Below are positions 1 to 7,866 of a stretch of 64,000 nt of DNA, piece after piece (positions within the stretch are counted from its first letter, which is position 1; each line of letters begins with the position of its first letter). The stretch spans positions 1 to 64,000 of the forward strand of contig DCBP01000107.1 in assembly GCA_002314055.1 (NCBI GenBank). Direction: 5' to 3'. This DNA is from Prevotella sp. UBA1104 (GTDB taxonomy: Bacteria; Bacteroidota; Bacteroidia; Bacteroidales; Bacteroidaceae). The notes under the pieces are model-generated. The model saw only the letters and a list, made by a program, of their open reading frames with translations, was not told where the DNA came from and made no database searches. The position numbers and the translations under genes are program-made.

Positions 1-281
1 CAAAACTTCTTCATGATGGTATTGCGGTGGCTGTACATATCAAAGAGAAAGGAACTAATGAGATAGAACTGAAGGATGCCGGAATAGATGTGATATGCAG
101 CAAGGAACAAACCCTACAATGTGCCATCATAGACAAGTTCATTGTTTGGTATGGAAATATCAACTTCTTTGGCTACAACTCAGAAGCAAACAATGTCATG
201 CGAATTGCTGACCACAAAATAGCCAACGAAATGATAGAAATACTATACTCGGACTCGGAAAATGATGTAAACAGAGGTTAA
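1..281 (+). CDS. C-terminal end of a phospholipase D-like domain protein (5' partial)
   Basis: The reading frame is open to the left edge of the window (first complete codon at 3) and stops at 279-281, so only about 92 C-terminal residues are present. The piece CAIIDKFIVWYGNINFFGY followed by an MRI segment resembles the C-terminal half of PLD-like domains found at the ends of some helicase and restriction-type proteins, where a conserved K/D-rich strand precedes a W-Y-G-S/N-N motif. The classical HxK is not visible in this piece: the position before AIIDK is Q-C. A GTG at 27 could be read as a start but lies inside the domain, so it is not a real start. The full protein cannot be identified from this fragment. 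Confidence 0.55.
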   Translation, partial: KLLHDGIAVAVHIKEKGTNEIELKDAGIDVICSKEQTLQCAIIDKFIVWYGNINFFGYNSEANNVMRIADHKIANEMIEILYSDSENDVNRG

Positions 282-385
282 ATACGTTAAATCTAACACT
301 TTTCGTATCTACACAGAATCCACATTGCCACTTTTCTACCGTTTAGAGCGTATAACACTGATAATCAACTAATAATAGATACGCC

Positions 386-2143
386 ATGTGTAGTTCTTTA
401 CAAGAAATAGAACTTCCAGGGCTTGAAACAATTAAAAGTAATGCGTTTTATGGTTGTTCTTCTCTTAAATATGTTCGTATTCCAAGTACCCTCCAAAGCA
501 TAGACGGGAATGCTTTCTCTGGTTGCACCAACATATCCAAAGTCTATACCTATACCGTCGAACCGACAAAGATAAATCAGAATACGTTTGACAGCAAGAC
601 TTACGAAACCGCTCACCTCTGCATGCCTACACAGAGCTACACCAACTACTATTACAACACGGAGTGGAGTCAGTTCCGCAATGATAACTATGAGTGGTTT
701 GATGAGCCTTACAAATATATGTATATTAATAAGGAATATACGTTGAGCGACGAGAACAGTGCTTCTAAGGACAAAGGACGCTTCGACGGCGACCCGGACA
801 TCGACGTAAATCCTGGTGGCGGACTCATAGTGGAAGGCGACAAGCCACAGACATCCGACGAGATTCACCTAAAGGGCGATGGCAGTAACTGGGCATCTAT
901 CATAGCAAGTGCCAATGTTGACGCAAAGAAACTCTACATCGACATCACCGTGAAGGCAAACCGCTGGCATTTCTTCTGCTTCCCGTTCGACATCAAGCGC
1001 AGCAACATCAGTTGCAATGGCAGCTTCGTTTTCCGTTACTACGACGGTAAGGTAAGAGCCACCGACGGCAAGGGCGGTTGGCAGAACCTGCCCGCATCAG
1101 AGGAATATCTGAAAGCAGGTAAGGGATACATCTTCCAGACATCAGTAGACTGCACCCTTTCGATACTCGTGGAGAAAGAGAAGTTCGGTATGTTGCCTAA
1201 CATGAAGTTCGACTGCAACCTCGAGGCCAACGCATCGACAAACGAGCAGGATGCAAGCTGGAACTTCGTGGGCAACCCGTTCACAAGTTTCTTCGACCTT
1301 AACGATATGGGCTACAATGCCCCTGTAACACGCTGGAACAGCAATACCAACAGTTACGAGGCAGTACGCCCAGGCGACGACGACTATATTTTCCATCCGT
1401 TTGAGGCTTTCTTCGTGCAGCGCCCTGCCGACAGCGAGAATATCGAGTTTGACCCGGACCACAGAATGACTCAAACAGGAAGGGACAAACGACAGAATGC
1501 CAATGCACAGAAGGCAAAGAAACGCATGCTGAATCCGGAGCGCTTGCTCGTAAACCTTACGATCAGCGACGGCAAGGATAGCGACAAGACACGTGTAGTG
1601 TTCAACCAGAAGAAGAGCAACACGTATGAGATGGACTGCGATGCAGCAAAGTTCATGAGCCAGACTTCAGCTGTGCAGCTGTACAGCGTTGAGGCAAAGG
1701 GCGGAAAATTCGCAATCAACGAGCGTCCTAAGGGAAGCGTACAGCTCGGTTATACCGCAGCCAAGGCTGGCGAATATACCATCTCCGCACAACGTATGGA
1801 CCAGCCTGTGATGCTCAAAGACAATGCAATGAACGTAATGTTCGACCTGAGTAACGGCGACTATAACTTTACTTCAGATGCAGGAACCTTCGACAACCGC
1901 TTCATGCTACTCGTTGACGGCAGCACGACTGGCATCGCCGACATTGCCAACGGCACTGGCGTAAACATCATGCCTGTAGACGGAGGCTTGAACATCACGG
2001 GCATCGAAGGCAAGAAAGTCAATATCTATTCTCTTTCCGGTGTGCTCTGTGCCACACGCAGCGATTGCGGACTGCTCTCTCTGCCTAAGGCTACATATAT
2101 AGTAGAGGTGGGCAACATGAAAGCTAAGGTTGCCGTGAAATAA
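386..2143 (+). CDS. BspA-type leucine-rich-repeat surface protein, 5' truncated, with T9SS-like C-terminal tail
   Basis: The protein (585 aa) begins CSSLQEIELPGLETI, which is the middle of a BspA-type (LRR_5) repeat. A complete repeat with the core AFYGCSSLKYVRIP follows. There is no signal peptide, and the frame is closed by TAA at 362-364, so the N-terminal part that such surface proteins normally carry is missing. The central region (about 110-480) is of unknown fold. The last 70 residues (TGIADIANG, then VNIYSLSGVL, ending KAKVAVK) match the C-terminal sorting-domain style of T9SS cargo. The gene is followed closely by two co-directional genes ending at a terminator near 3.3 kb. It is probably a remnant left by a rearrangement; an unusual start further upstream in another frame is less likely. 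Confidence 0.7.
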   Translation: MCSSLQEIELPGLETIKSNAFYGCSSLKYVRIPSTLQSIDGNAFSGCTNISKVYTYTVEPTKINQNTFDSKTYETAHLCMPTQSYTNYYYNTEWSQFRNDNYEWFDEPYKYMYINKEYTLSDENSASKDKGRFDGDPDIDVNPGGGLIVEGDKPQTSDEIHLKGDGSNWASIIASANVDAKKLYIDITVKANRWHFFCFPFDIKRSNISCNGSFVFRYYDGKVRATDGKGGWQNLPASEEYLKAGKGYIFQTSVDCTLSILVEKEKFGMLPNMKFDCNLEANASTNEQDASWNFVGNPFTSFFDLNDMGYNAPVTRWNSNTNSYEAVRPGDDDYIFHPFEAFFVQRPADSENIEFDPDHRMTQTGRDKRQNANAQKAKKRMLNPERLLVNLTISDGKDSDKTRVVFNQKKSNTYEMDCDAAKFMSQTSAVQLYSVEAKGGKFAINERPKGSVQLGYTAAKAGEYTISAQRMDQPVMLKDNAMNVMFDLSNGDYNFTSDAGTFDNRFMLLVDGSTTGIADIANGTGVNIMPVDGGLNITGIEGKKVNIYSLSGVLCATRSDCGLLSLPKATYIVEVGNMKAKVAVK

Positions 2144-2171
2144 AAGATTACCTTGACACGAAGATAATAGA

Positions 2172-3023
2172 ATGAAAAGACCGATAATGGTAATAATGTA
2201 TATGGGCCTTGTCTTGCTGCTGCTCATCGTGAGCGGCAGTAGGGCATTGGCCTCTACTGACGAAGGAAACTTCGATCCAGTAAATCCCGCCGAACCGAAT
2301 GCCAATTTCACCATCTCCGTGGCTGCTGAGCATGGCTGGACTTCCGGCAGTGGAACATATCGTCAGGGCGATGAGGCTTATATATCTGTGTCGTCGCGCA
2401 GCGAAGACTATACCTTTGCTTACTGGACGAAAAACGGTGTAAAATACACAGAGAACAGTACGTTTATCTACAATGTGCAGGAAAATGCTAAGTTCCAGGC
2501 TGTCTTTACGTTCACTCCCGTAGACCCGTCGGAACCTGTAATGGCAAATGAATACCATCTGTATCTGGAAGCCGAAACCGAAGGAAGCTGTTCGTTCAAC
2601 CGTACGAGCGGAGCCAAAGTTGAGGCCGACGGATACGTCAGACTGCAGGCTATCCCGAGTCCTGGCTATGTGTTCAAGGGATGGTATAAAAGAGGATACA
2701 AATTGAGTGAGAGTCTCACTTTCAACTATTTCATGCCACGTCAGAACGTAGAGTTGACCGCACGTCTTGAATATAGTCCAGCAAGTCCTGCCGAACCGGG
2801 TTGCGACGGCAGTCAGTCTGGCAATATCGACAATGGTGGACAGAAAGGTGATGTCAACGCTGACGGCATGGTGAACACAGCCGATGCTGTGGCGATAATA
2901 AACGCCTATGTCAGCGGAAATATTGACAGTCTGACGAAGAGTGTTGCCGATGTCAACGAAGACGGCATGGTGAACACAGCCGATGCCGTGATGACAATAA
3001 ACGACTATGTGAACGGCAAATAA
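2172..3023 (+). CDS. Secreted protein with InlB-type repeats and a C-terminal dockerin-like domain
   Basis: A signal peptide is evident (KRPIMVIMYMGLVLLLLIVS, cleavage near residue 27). Two beta-rich repeats follow at about 45-115 and 125-200, each with the pattern aromatic-x-x-W-x-K-x-G then a four-residue turn and a final AxF/AxL, typical of Listeria-Bacteroides (InlB B) repeats. P-x-D/S-P-A/S-E-P linkers separate the domains. The C-terminus (about 228-283) holds two EF-hand-like segments, GDVNADGMVNTADAV and ADVNEDGMVNTADAV, which is the duplicated calcium-binding pattern of type I dockerins. No cohesin is seen in the window. The gene starts 28 bp after the preceding stop and probably shares its transcript. 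A surface or extracellular adhesive role is inferred; the binding partner is unknown. Confidence 0.75.
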   Translation: MKRPIMVIMYMGLVLLLLIVSGSRALASTDEGNFDPVNPAEPNANFTISVAAEHGWTSGSGTYRQGDEAYISVSSRSEDYTFAYWTKNGVKYTENSTFIYNVQENAKFQAVFTFTPVDPSEPVMANEYHLYLEAETEGSCSFNRTSGAKVEADGYVRLQAIPSPGYVFKGWYKRGYKLSESLTFNYFMPRQNVELTARLEYSPASPAEPGCDGSQSGNIDNGGQKGDVNADGMVNTADAVAIINAYVSGNIDSLTKSVADVNEDGMVNTADAVMTINDYVNGK

Positions 3024-3066
3024 CACACACAGACTGAATATATTAACAAAAAAGAACATATATGAC

Positions 3067-3267
3067 ATGAAAAAAAGCTATGTAACGCCTATCACAGTTA
3101 GGCACGTTGTGGAAATGGAGTCTCACGTCCTCGCCGGCTCCAGTCGTACGCTGGAGATGGAATGGAGAGACGGTTCAGGCTCCACGACAAAAAATGCAAG
3201 TACCAACTATGAAGTTCTTTCTAAAGAACACAGCAATAGTAATGGACTATGGGATGATGAGGAGTAG
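3067..3267 (+). CDS. Small Bacteroidales-type peptide (66 aa), function unknown
   Basis: The frame encodes 66 residues starting MKKSYVTPITVRHVVEMES, with a central HVLAGS motif and an acidic end, NGLWDDEE. Short proteins of this layout (MKKxYxxP start, a small L-x-A-G-S turn, acidic WDDE-like tail) are common near surface-protein genes in Prevotella and Bacteroides. They are usually annotated hypothetical. There is no transmembrane segment or clear signal peptide. It follows the dockerin gene by 43 bp and is the last gene before a strong terminator. The similarity to that peptide group is from memory of the pattern, not from a search. Confidence 0.6.
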   Translation: MKKSYVTPITVRHVVEMESHVLAGSSRTLEMEWRDGSGSTTKNASTNYEVLSKEHSNSNGLWDDEE

Positions 3268-3277
3268 ACAAATAAAC

Positions 3278-3318
3278 AAAAAAGTATGGCTCAATATTTG
3301 AAAGTGCCATACTTTTTT
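3278..3318 (+). terminator. Rho-independent terminator after the surface-protein cluster
   Basis: The 13-base arm AAAAAAGTATGGC (3278-3290) pairs exactly with GCCATACTTTTTT (3306-3318). The A and T tracts make it able to act in both directions. It lies 11 bp after the 66-aa peptide gene. Confidence 0.85.
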
Positions 3319-3391
3319 GTTTAACGACCATTTTAGAAGATAAAAAAGAAAACTTTTCTGATGTATAGTGCATGTATTGCGAAAGAATTGC

Positions 3392-3556
3392 TATCTTTGC
3401 ATAAGATAAGCTGCATCTCAGCATAACATTCAAATAAATTTGATGTTCTGCATTCGATTTGCATTATCTTTGCATAAGATAAGCTTCATCTCGGGATAAG
3501 AAATGAATAAATTCATTTCGTTCTCCTCTCGATTTGCATTATCTTTGCATAAAATA
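3392..3556 (+). promoter_or_regulatory. Three tandem promoter-like repeats before the nitroreductase gene
   Basis: The box TATCTTTGCATAAGATA occurs at 3392-3408 and 3465-3481, and as TATCTTTGCATAAAATA at 3540-3556, spaced 73 and 75 bp. Each holds a perfect Bacteroidetes -7 element (TATCTTTG). The first two copies are also palindromic (TATCTT, TGCAT, AAGATA). The DNA between boxes is partly repeated as well (GATTTGCAT before copies 2 and 3). A TTTG at 3439-3442 sits 22 bp before the second box and could be its -33 element. Copy 3 is nearest the gene and has lost the palindrome. Confidence 0.65.
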
Positions 3557-3623
3557 TGTAATATAGATATCATATATCAACTTGTTTACTAACGGCAAGT
3601 TAAACTCTATAAACTTAAAAACT

Positions 3624-4364
3624 ATGAAATCAATCAATACGCGAAAGACAATCAGAAAGTATTCCGACAAACCGGTGAGCGAAGAACTGCTCAACAGACT
3701 GCTCTCCGAGGCTATGCGCACGCAGACGATGGGAAACCTGCAGCTGTATAGCGTTGTGGTAACCCGTTCGGCAGAGATGAAACAGAAACTCGCTCCGGCA
3801 CATTTCAACCAACCTATGGTGACACAGGCTCCGGTGGTGCTTACCGTCTGCGCCGACTTCAACCGCACTACGAAATGGGCAGAATGCCGCAAGGCGCATC
3901 CGGGATATGACAATATCCTGTCGTTCCTTAATGCAGCAACCGATGCATTGCTTTATACGCAGACCTTCTGCAACCTTGCCGACGAGGAAGGGCTCGGCTA
4001 TTGCTTCCTTGGCACAACGGTGTATAACCCACAGCAGATTATCGACACATTGAAGCTGCCGCGTCTCGTAATGCCGGTGGCAACGATTACGCTGGGCTGG
4101 CCAGACGAGAATCCACCGCTGACCGACCGTCTGCCGATAGAGAGCATCGTTCACAGCGAAACTTACACCGACTATACTCCAGAACTGATAGACAAGTATT
4201 ACGCCGAAAAAGAATCCCTGCCTGAGAATCAGGAGTTCATGAAGATAAACGACAAGGAAACTCTGGCGCAGATATTCACGGATATAAGATATACGAAGAA
4301 AGACAACGAAGCAATGTCGGCAACAATGCTAGAGACATTGAGAAAACAGGGATTCCTGGAGTAA
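3624..4364 (+). CDS. Nitroreductase family flavoprotein
   Basis: The 246-residue protein begins MKSINTRKTIRKYSDKPVSE, where the R-x-x-x-R-x-Y/F-s-D-x-P-V segment is the usual FMN-phosphate-binding N-terminus of the nitroreductase fold. Further support is AMRTQTMGNLQ (the usual ApS/T-x-x-N region), AATDALLYTQTFCNLAD and GLGYCFLGTTVYN (substrate and FMN loop), and GWPDENPP near 180, typical of the NfsA/FRP-like branch. These enzymes use NAD(P)H to reduce nitro compounds, quinones or flavin in the cytoplasm; the natural substrate here cannot be read. The ATG at 3624 is preferred over an in-frame TTG at 3582 because the conserved domain begins there. cstA follows about 100 bp downstream. Confidence 0.85.
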   Translation: MKSINTRKTIRKYSDKPVSEELLNRLLSEAMRTQTMGNLQLYSVVVTRSAEMKQKLAPAHFNQPMVTQAPVVLTVCADFNRTTKWAECRKAHPGYDNILSFLNAATDALLYTQTFCNLADEEGLGYCFLGTTVYNPQQIIDTLKLPRLVMPVATITLGWPDENPPLTDRLPIESIVHSETYTDYTPELIDKYYAEKESLPENQEFMKINDKETLAQIFTDIRYTKKDNEAMSATMLETLRKQGFLE

Positions 4365-4368
4365 ATAT

Positions 4369-4437
4369 TCTGGGAGAACTGGGAGTTCTGAGGAGAACTG
4401 GGAGGACTGTGAGTTCTGAGAGAACTTGTAGGACTCG
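4369..4437 (+). repeat. Nine-base-period tandem array between nitroreductase and cstA
   Basis: Immediately after the nitroreductase stop, units of the type CTGGGAGAA, CTGGGAGTT, CTGGGAGGA, CTGTGAGTT and CTGAGAGAA follow each other with a 9-nt period (one unit is 10). The array is purine rich and resembles arrays at 52647-52715 and 63462-63496, which read in the opposite orientation. Confidence 0.75.
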
Positions 4438-4466
4438 AAAGAAAACAATAACATAATCAAAAAGCA

Positions 4467-5954
4467 ATGATAACCTTTTTAATAAGTATAGTAGCCCTTG
4501 TTTTGGGCTATTTAGTATATGGAAAATTCGTGGAGCGCGTGTTTGCCCCCGACGACCGTACCACTCCAGCAGTAGCGAAGAACGACGGCATCGACTATGT
4601 TCCGATGAAGAACTGGAAGATCTACATGATACAATTCTTGAATATCGCCGGCACCGGTCCAATCTTCGGAGCAATAATGGGAGCAAAGTTCGGTCCGTCG
4701 GCATACCTTTGGATAATATTCGGCTGTATCTTTGCAGGAGCCGTACACGACTATCTTACTGGTATGCTGTCCATGCGCAATGGCGGCTGCGACGCTCCGG
4801 AACTGGTAGGAAAATATCTTGGCAAGGCAACAAAGAAGGTGATGCTTGTATTTAGTGTCGTTCTTCTTCTTATGGTGGGCGTTGTATTTGTATATAGTCC
4901 GGCAGAGATACTCGGAAACATGATGGGAAGTACTCTGATATGGACAATAGTAATATTCGTATATTATATCATAGCCACGATGCTTCCAATCGACAAGATA
5001 ATAGGCAAGATATATCCACTATTCTCTTTCTCCCTCCTTTTTATGGCAGTAGCCCTGTCGGCAGTTTTGTTTGTCAATATGCCGCAATTGCCGGAACTTT
5101 GGGACGGCTTGTCGAATATGGGACAGGCCACAGACCCTACGTTTAAGGAAGAAATCTTCCCATGCCTGTTTATCACTATAGCCTGTGGAGCGATAAGCGG
5201 TTTCCATGCCACTCAGTCGCCGCTAATGGCGCGCTGTCTCACTTCGGAGCGTAAAGGTCGCCAGATATTCTACGGAGCGATGATAACCGAAGGCATCGTG
5301 GCACTTGTATGGGCGACCGTTGCAATGTGGTTCTTCTATAATGGCGATAAGCCGGGATATGAGCTTATTCCCGGCGGCATGGCAAAAGGCTTCCACACCT
5401 CAGCACCGATGGTAGTAAATCTTGTATGTAACGACTGGCTTGGTGCACTTGGCGGAATACTTGCCATCCTCGGTGTAGTTGCAGCTCCGATAACGAGTGG
5501 CGACACGGCATTCCGCTCGGCACGTATGATTATTGCATCGGCAGTACATTTGCCGCAGCGCTCAAAACGAAACCGCCTTTACATCTGCATTCCGCTGTTT
5601 GCCGTAGCTATATGCCTTCTGTTGTGGCAGATGGAAAACGAGGATGGCTTCCAGGTAATATGGCAGTATTTCGGATGGTCAAACCAGACGCTTGCCACTT
5701 TCATGCTTTGGGCGGTTACCGTATATCTCGTGCGCAAGAAGAAGCCTTATGTCATAACCCTTCTGCCGGCACTGTTCATGACTGCCGTATGCTCCACATA
5801 TCTGTTTATATCCAAACAGGCATTTGGAATGAAGACAGACATCGCTTATTTCCTTGGCGGTTTGTGCACAATAGTTGCCGTGATATGGTTTGTATTGTGG
5901 CTGCATAAATACCGCAAGCTTGAGGAAGAAATCGGAGAGATGAGTCAAGATTAG
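4467..5954 (+). CDS. cstA: Carbon starvation protein CstA family transporter
   Basis: The 495-residue protein is almost entirely hydrophobic, with roughly 12-13 membrane segments. It carries CstA family blocks: an N-terminal GYLVYGKFVERVF, then the segment FLNIAGTGPIFGAIMGAKFG, the stretch GAVHDYLTGMLSMR, and GAISGFHATQSPLMARC in the middle. CstA proteins import pyruvate or peptides during carbon limitation. It is shorter than the enterobacterial protein (about 700 aa), as is usual for the compact Bacteroidetes form. The C-terminal tail is charged and cytoplasmic. It lies between the nitroreductase and comEC (24 bp to the next start), so it is probably co-transcribed with both. The transported substrate is inferred from the family only. 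Confidence 0.9.
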   Translation: MITFLISIVALVLGYLVYGKFVERVFAPDDRTTPAVAKNDGIDYVPMKNWKIYMIQFLNIAGTGPIFGAIMGAKFGPSAYLWIIFGCIFAGAVHDYLTGMLSMRNGGCDAPELVGKYLGKATKKVMLVFSVVLLLMVGVVFVYSPAEILGNMMGSTLIWTIVIFVYYIIATMLPIDKIIGKIYPLFSFSLLFMAVALSAVLFVNMPQLPELWDGLSNMGQATDPTFKEEIFPCLFITIACGAISGFHATQSPLMARCLTSERKGRQIFYGAMITEGIVALVWATVAMWFFYNGDKPGYELIPGGMAKGFHTSAPMVVNLVCNDWLGALGGILAILGVVAAPITSGDTAFRSARMIIASAVHLPQRSKRNRLYICIPLFAVAICLLLWQMENEDGFQVIWQYFGWSNQTLATFMLWAVTVYLVRKKKPYVITLLPALFMTAVCSTYLFISKQAFGMKTDIAYFLGGLCTIVAVIWFVLWLHKYRKLEEEIGEMSQD

Positions 5955-5978
5955 CTTATAAATTAAAATCATATCTAT

Positions 5979-7454
5979 ATGGAAAGCAGCACAAGGCATA
6001 ACTTTACTCGGGGAATATTGTCATTTGTGCTGTTTTTTTGTGTGTTGTGCAGCATCAGAGTTCTCCTCGCCATGCACACATACAAAGGCATTTCAAGTGA
6101 AACGCCATGCTCATGGCGAGGCGTAGTACTTTCCCAACCGTCGGTAACGGGGAAAGCCGTGCGCCTTGATGTACTTGTTGTTTATGTAGGTGAGAAACGG
6201 GTGAGTCCCTTCAAAACTAAAGTCGTATTATACCGCAGCTCCATTTTAGACGATACCTTGCCTATAAGAAGCGGCTCGGGTATAGCCTGTGTTTCTCGCT
6301 TCCAGGGCTTATATTCTTCCAAGGTAAAGCCTTCATACCGTCGCTATCTGATGTCGCAAGGCTTTAAAAGTCAGACCTTTGCGACGTATCAGAAAGTCAG
6401 TCTTGTATCAATAGAAAGGGAAGACATTCCCGCCTTTACCCGTTTCAAACTCCGTATGTCTGCATTTCGCAGCCGCTTGCTCCATAACTATTCCCGTTTT
6501 GGGATAACAGGCGACAATCTCGCCGTTGTCAGTGCAATGACACTTGGCGACAGGTCATTCCTCGATGCCGGGTTGCGCGAAACCTATTCCGTTTCAGGTG
6601 CTTCCCATGTACTTGCCCTTTCGGGTTTGCATCTTGGAATAATATACAGTATCTTGCTGATGCTGATGTGCCGGAAAATCCGCCTTTACAAATGGCGGCT
6701 GTTTTCCCACTTCATGATAATCTTAACCCTATGGGGATATGTCATGCTCGTCGGAGCCCCGATGTCGGCAGTGCGATCAGCCTCGATGCTTACATTCTGC
6801 ACCGTTATTAACATGTTTGGACGAAACGTCAGCTCCTTGCTGGTTCTCTTCCTTGCAGCCGTGTTTATAATCATGTTCAATCCAGTGAGTGTATTCGATG
6901 TAGGTTTCCAGATGTCAGTCCTTTCGGTAGCCTCCATACAGCTGTTAGCCATGCCCCTTTACAACAATCTTGCGCCTTTATGGATAAAGCGGTTTATGCC
7001 GTTGCGCTGGTTGGCTCAGCTTGCGGCGGTTTCCGTATCAGCTCAAATCGGAGTTGCACCGCTCACGGCATATTGCTTCCATCGTTTGCCCTGTTACTTC
7101 ATCATTACAAATATAATAGCAGTGCCGTTGGCAACAATTCTTCTCTATCTTACCTTTCTCTTGGTGCTCACGTCGTGGATACCGTCGCTGCAGGGGATGT
7201 TGGGCATGGCAGTAGACCGCGTAGCATGGTTGCTCAACAGTAGTCTGCGGTATATCTCAACCCTTCCCGATGCCAGCATCAGTAATATCCACATAAGCGG
7301 ATTGCAGACACTGTTGTTTTATGTCGGACTGGCAAGTCTGTATCTGGGCATGAGACTGCTTTGGCGCGGCAAACTTTACCGTATCCGCTACGTTCGTTAT
7401 CCATCAGTGAAGGAAAACAAAAGAGATAGTTGTAAAGTCAAGGAAAATTATTAA
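5979..7454 (+). CDS. ComEC/Rec2 family membrane protein, competence domain only
   Basis: The 491-residue membrane protein has the central competence-domain signature SGASHVLALSGLHLGIIYS, followed by PMSAVRSASMLTFC and FDVGFQMSVLSVASIQLLAMP, all diagnostic for ComEC, the inner-membrane channel for single-stranded DNA uptake. A DUF4131-like soluble part occupies about residues 35-165. The C-terminal metallo-beta-lactamase-like nuclease domain present in many long ComEC proteins is absent; the protein ends in a short basic tail. Shorter ComEC forms are common in Bacteroidales. It starts 24 bp after cstA. A role in DNA uptake is family knowledge; natural competence of this organism is not shown. 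Confidence 0.85.
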   Translation: MESSTRHNFTRGILSFVLFFCVLCSIRVLLAMHTYKGISSETPCSWRGVVLSQPSVTGKAVRLDVLVVYVGEKRVSPFKTKVVLYRSSILDDTLPIRSGSGIACVSRFQGLYSSKVKPSYRRYLMSQGFKSQTFATYQKVSLVSIEREDIPAFTRFKLRMSAFRSRLLHNYSRFGITGDNLAVVSAMTLGDRSFLDAGLRETYSVSGASHVLALSGLHLGIIYSILLMLMCRKIRLYKWRLFSHFMIILTLWGYVMLVGAPMSAVRSASMLTFCTVINMFGRNVSSLLVLFLAAVFIIMFNPVSVFDVGFQMSVLSVASIQLLAMPLYNNLAPLWIKRFMPLRWLAQLAAVSVSAQIGVAPLTAYCFHRLPCYFIITNIIAVPLATILLYLTFLLVLTSWIPSLQGMLGMAVDRVAWLLNSSLRYISTLPDASISNIHISGLQTLLFYVGLASLYLGMRLLWRGKLYRIRYVRYPSVKENKRDSCKVKENY

Positions 7455-7459
7455 TTTTG
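7430..7459 (+). promoter_or_regulatory. Promoter for crcB
   Basis: TTG at 7430-7432 (-33) and TAATTTTG at 7452-7459 (-7) are 19 bp apart. They overlap the 3' end of comEC and precede the crcB ATG by about 30 bp. Confidence 0.6.
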
Positions 7460-7488
7460 CAGCATAAAAATATTCCGATAATATTCTT

Positions 7489-7866
7489 ATGATAAGAAAC
7501 ATGCTTTTTGTAGCCCTTGGCGGGGCCATAGGGTCAGTAGCTCGCTACCTCGTGTCAAAAATGGTAAACGAGTCATTTTCGTCGTCCTTCCCCCTTGCCA
7601 CAATGCTTGTCAATATAGCAGGCTGTGTGTTGATAGGAATCTTCCTTTCCCTTTCCGAGCGTTTCAGTCTTGGCGAGGGCAGCCGCTTGTTGCTCACCGT
7701 GGGGTTGTGTGGCGGATTCACAACGTTCAGCACCTTTATGAACGAGAATCTCCTTTTGCTCCGTGTTGGCAGTATCGGTCAGCTTGCGCTGTATGCCGGC
7801 GGCAGCGTAGCCTTAGGATTGCTCGGAGTCTTTGCCGGCAGATACCTGTGCAGCAGTATTATATAA
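7489..7866 (+). CDS. crcB: Fluoride exporter CrcB (Fluc)
   Basis: The 125-residue protein has four membrane segments and the family signatures in order: GGAIGSVARY (11-20) with the conserved arginine, the polar-track asparagine N42 in MLVNIAGC, and GLCGGFTTFSTF (72-83), which contributes the phenylalanine box and the central sodium site. Fluc proteins form antiparallel dimers that export fluoride passively. Length is normal. A promoter lies just upstream and no fluoride riboswitch is seen in the 34-bp gap. The 3' end overlaps the convergent WYL-regulator gene by 54 bp. Confidence 0.93.
   Translation: MIRNMLFVALGGAIGSVARYLVSKMVNESFSSSFPLATMLVNIAGCVLIGIFLSLSERFSLGEGSRLLLTVGLCGGFTTFSTFMNENLLLLRVGSIGQLALYAGGSVALGLLGVFAGRYLCSSII

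Noticed and set aside
27..281. GTG at 27 as the start of a small independent protein
   Set aside because: The frame stays open to the window edge and the domain continues upstream, so this is the end of a longer gene.
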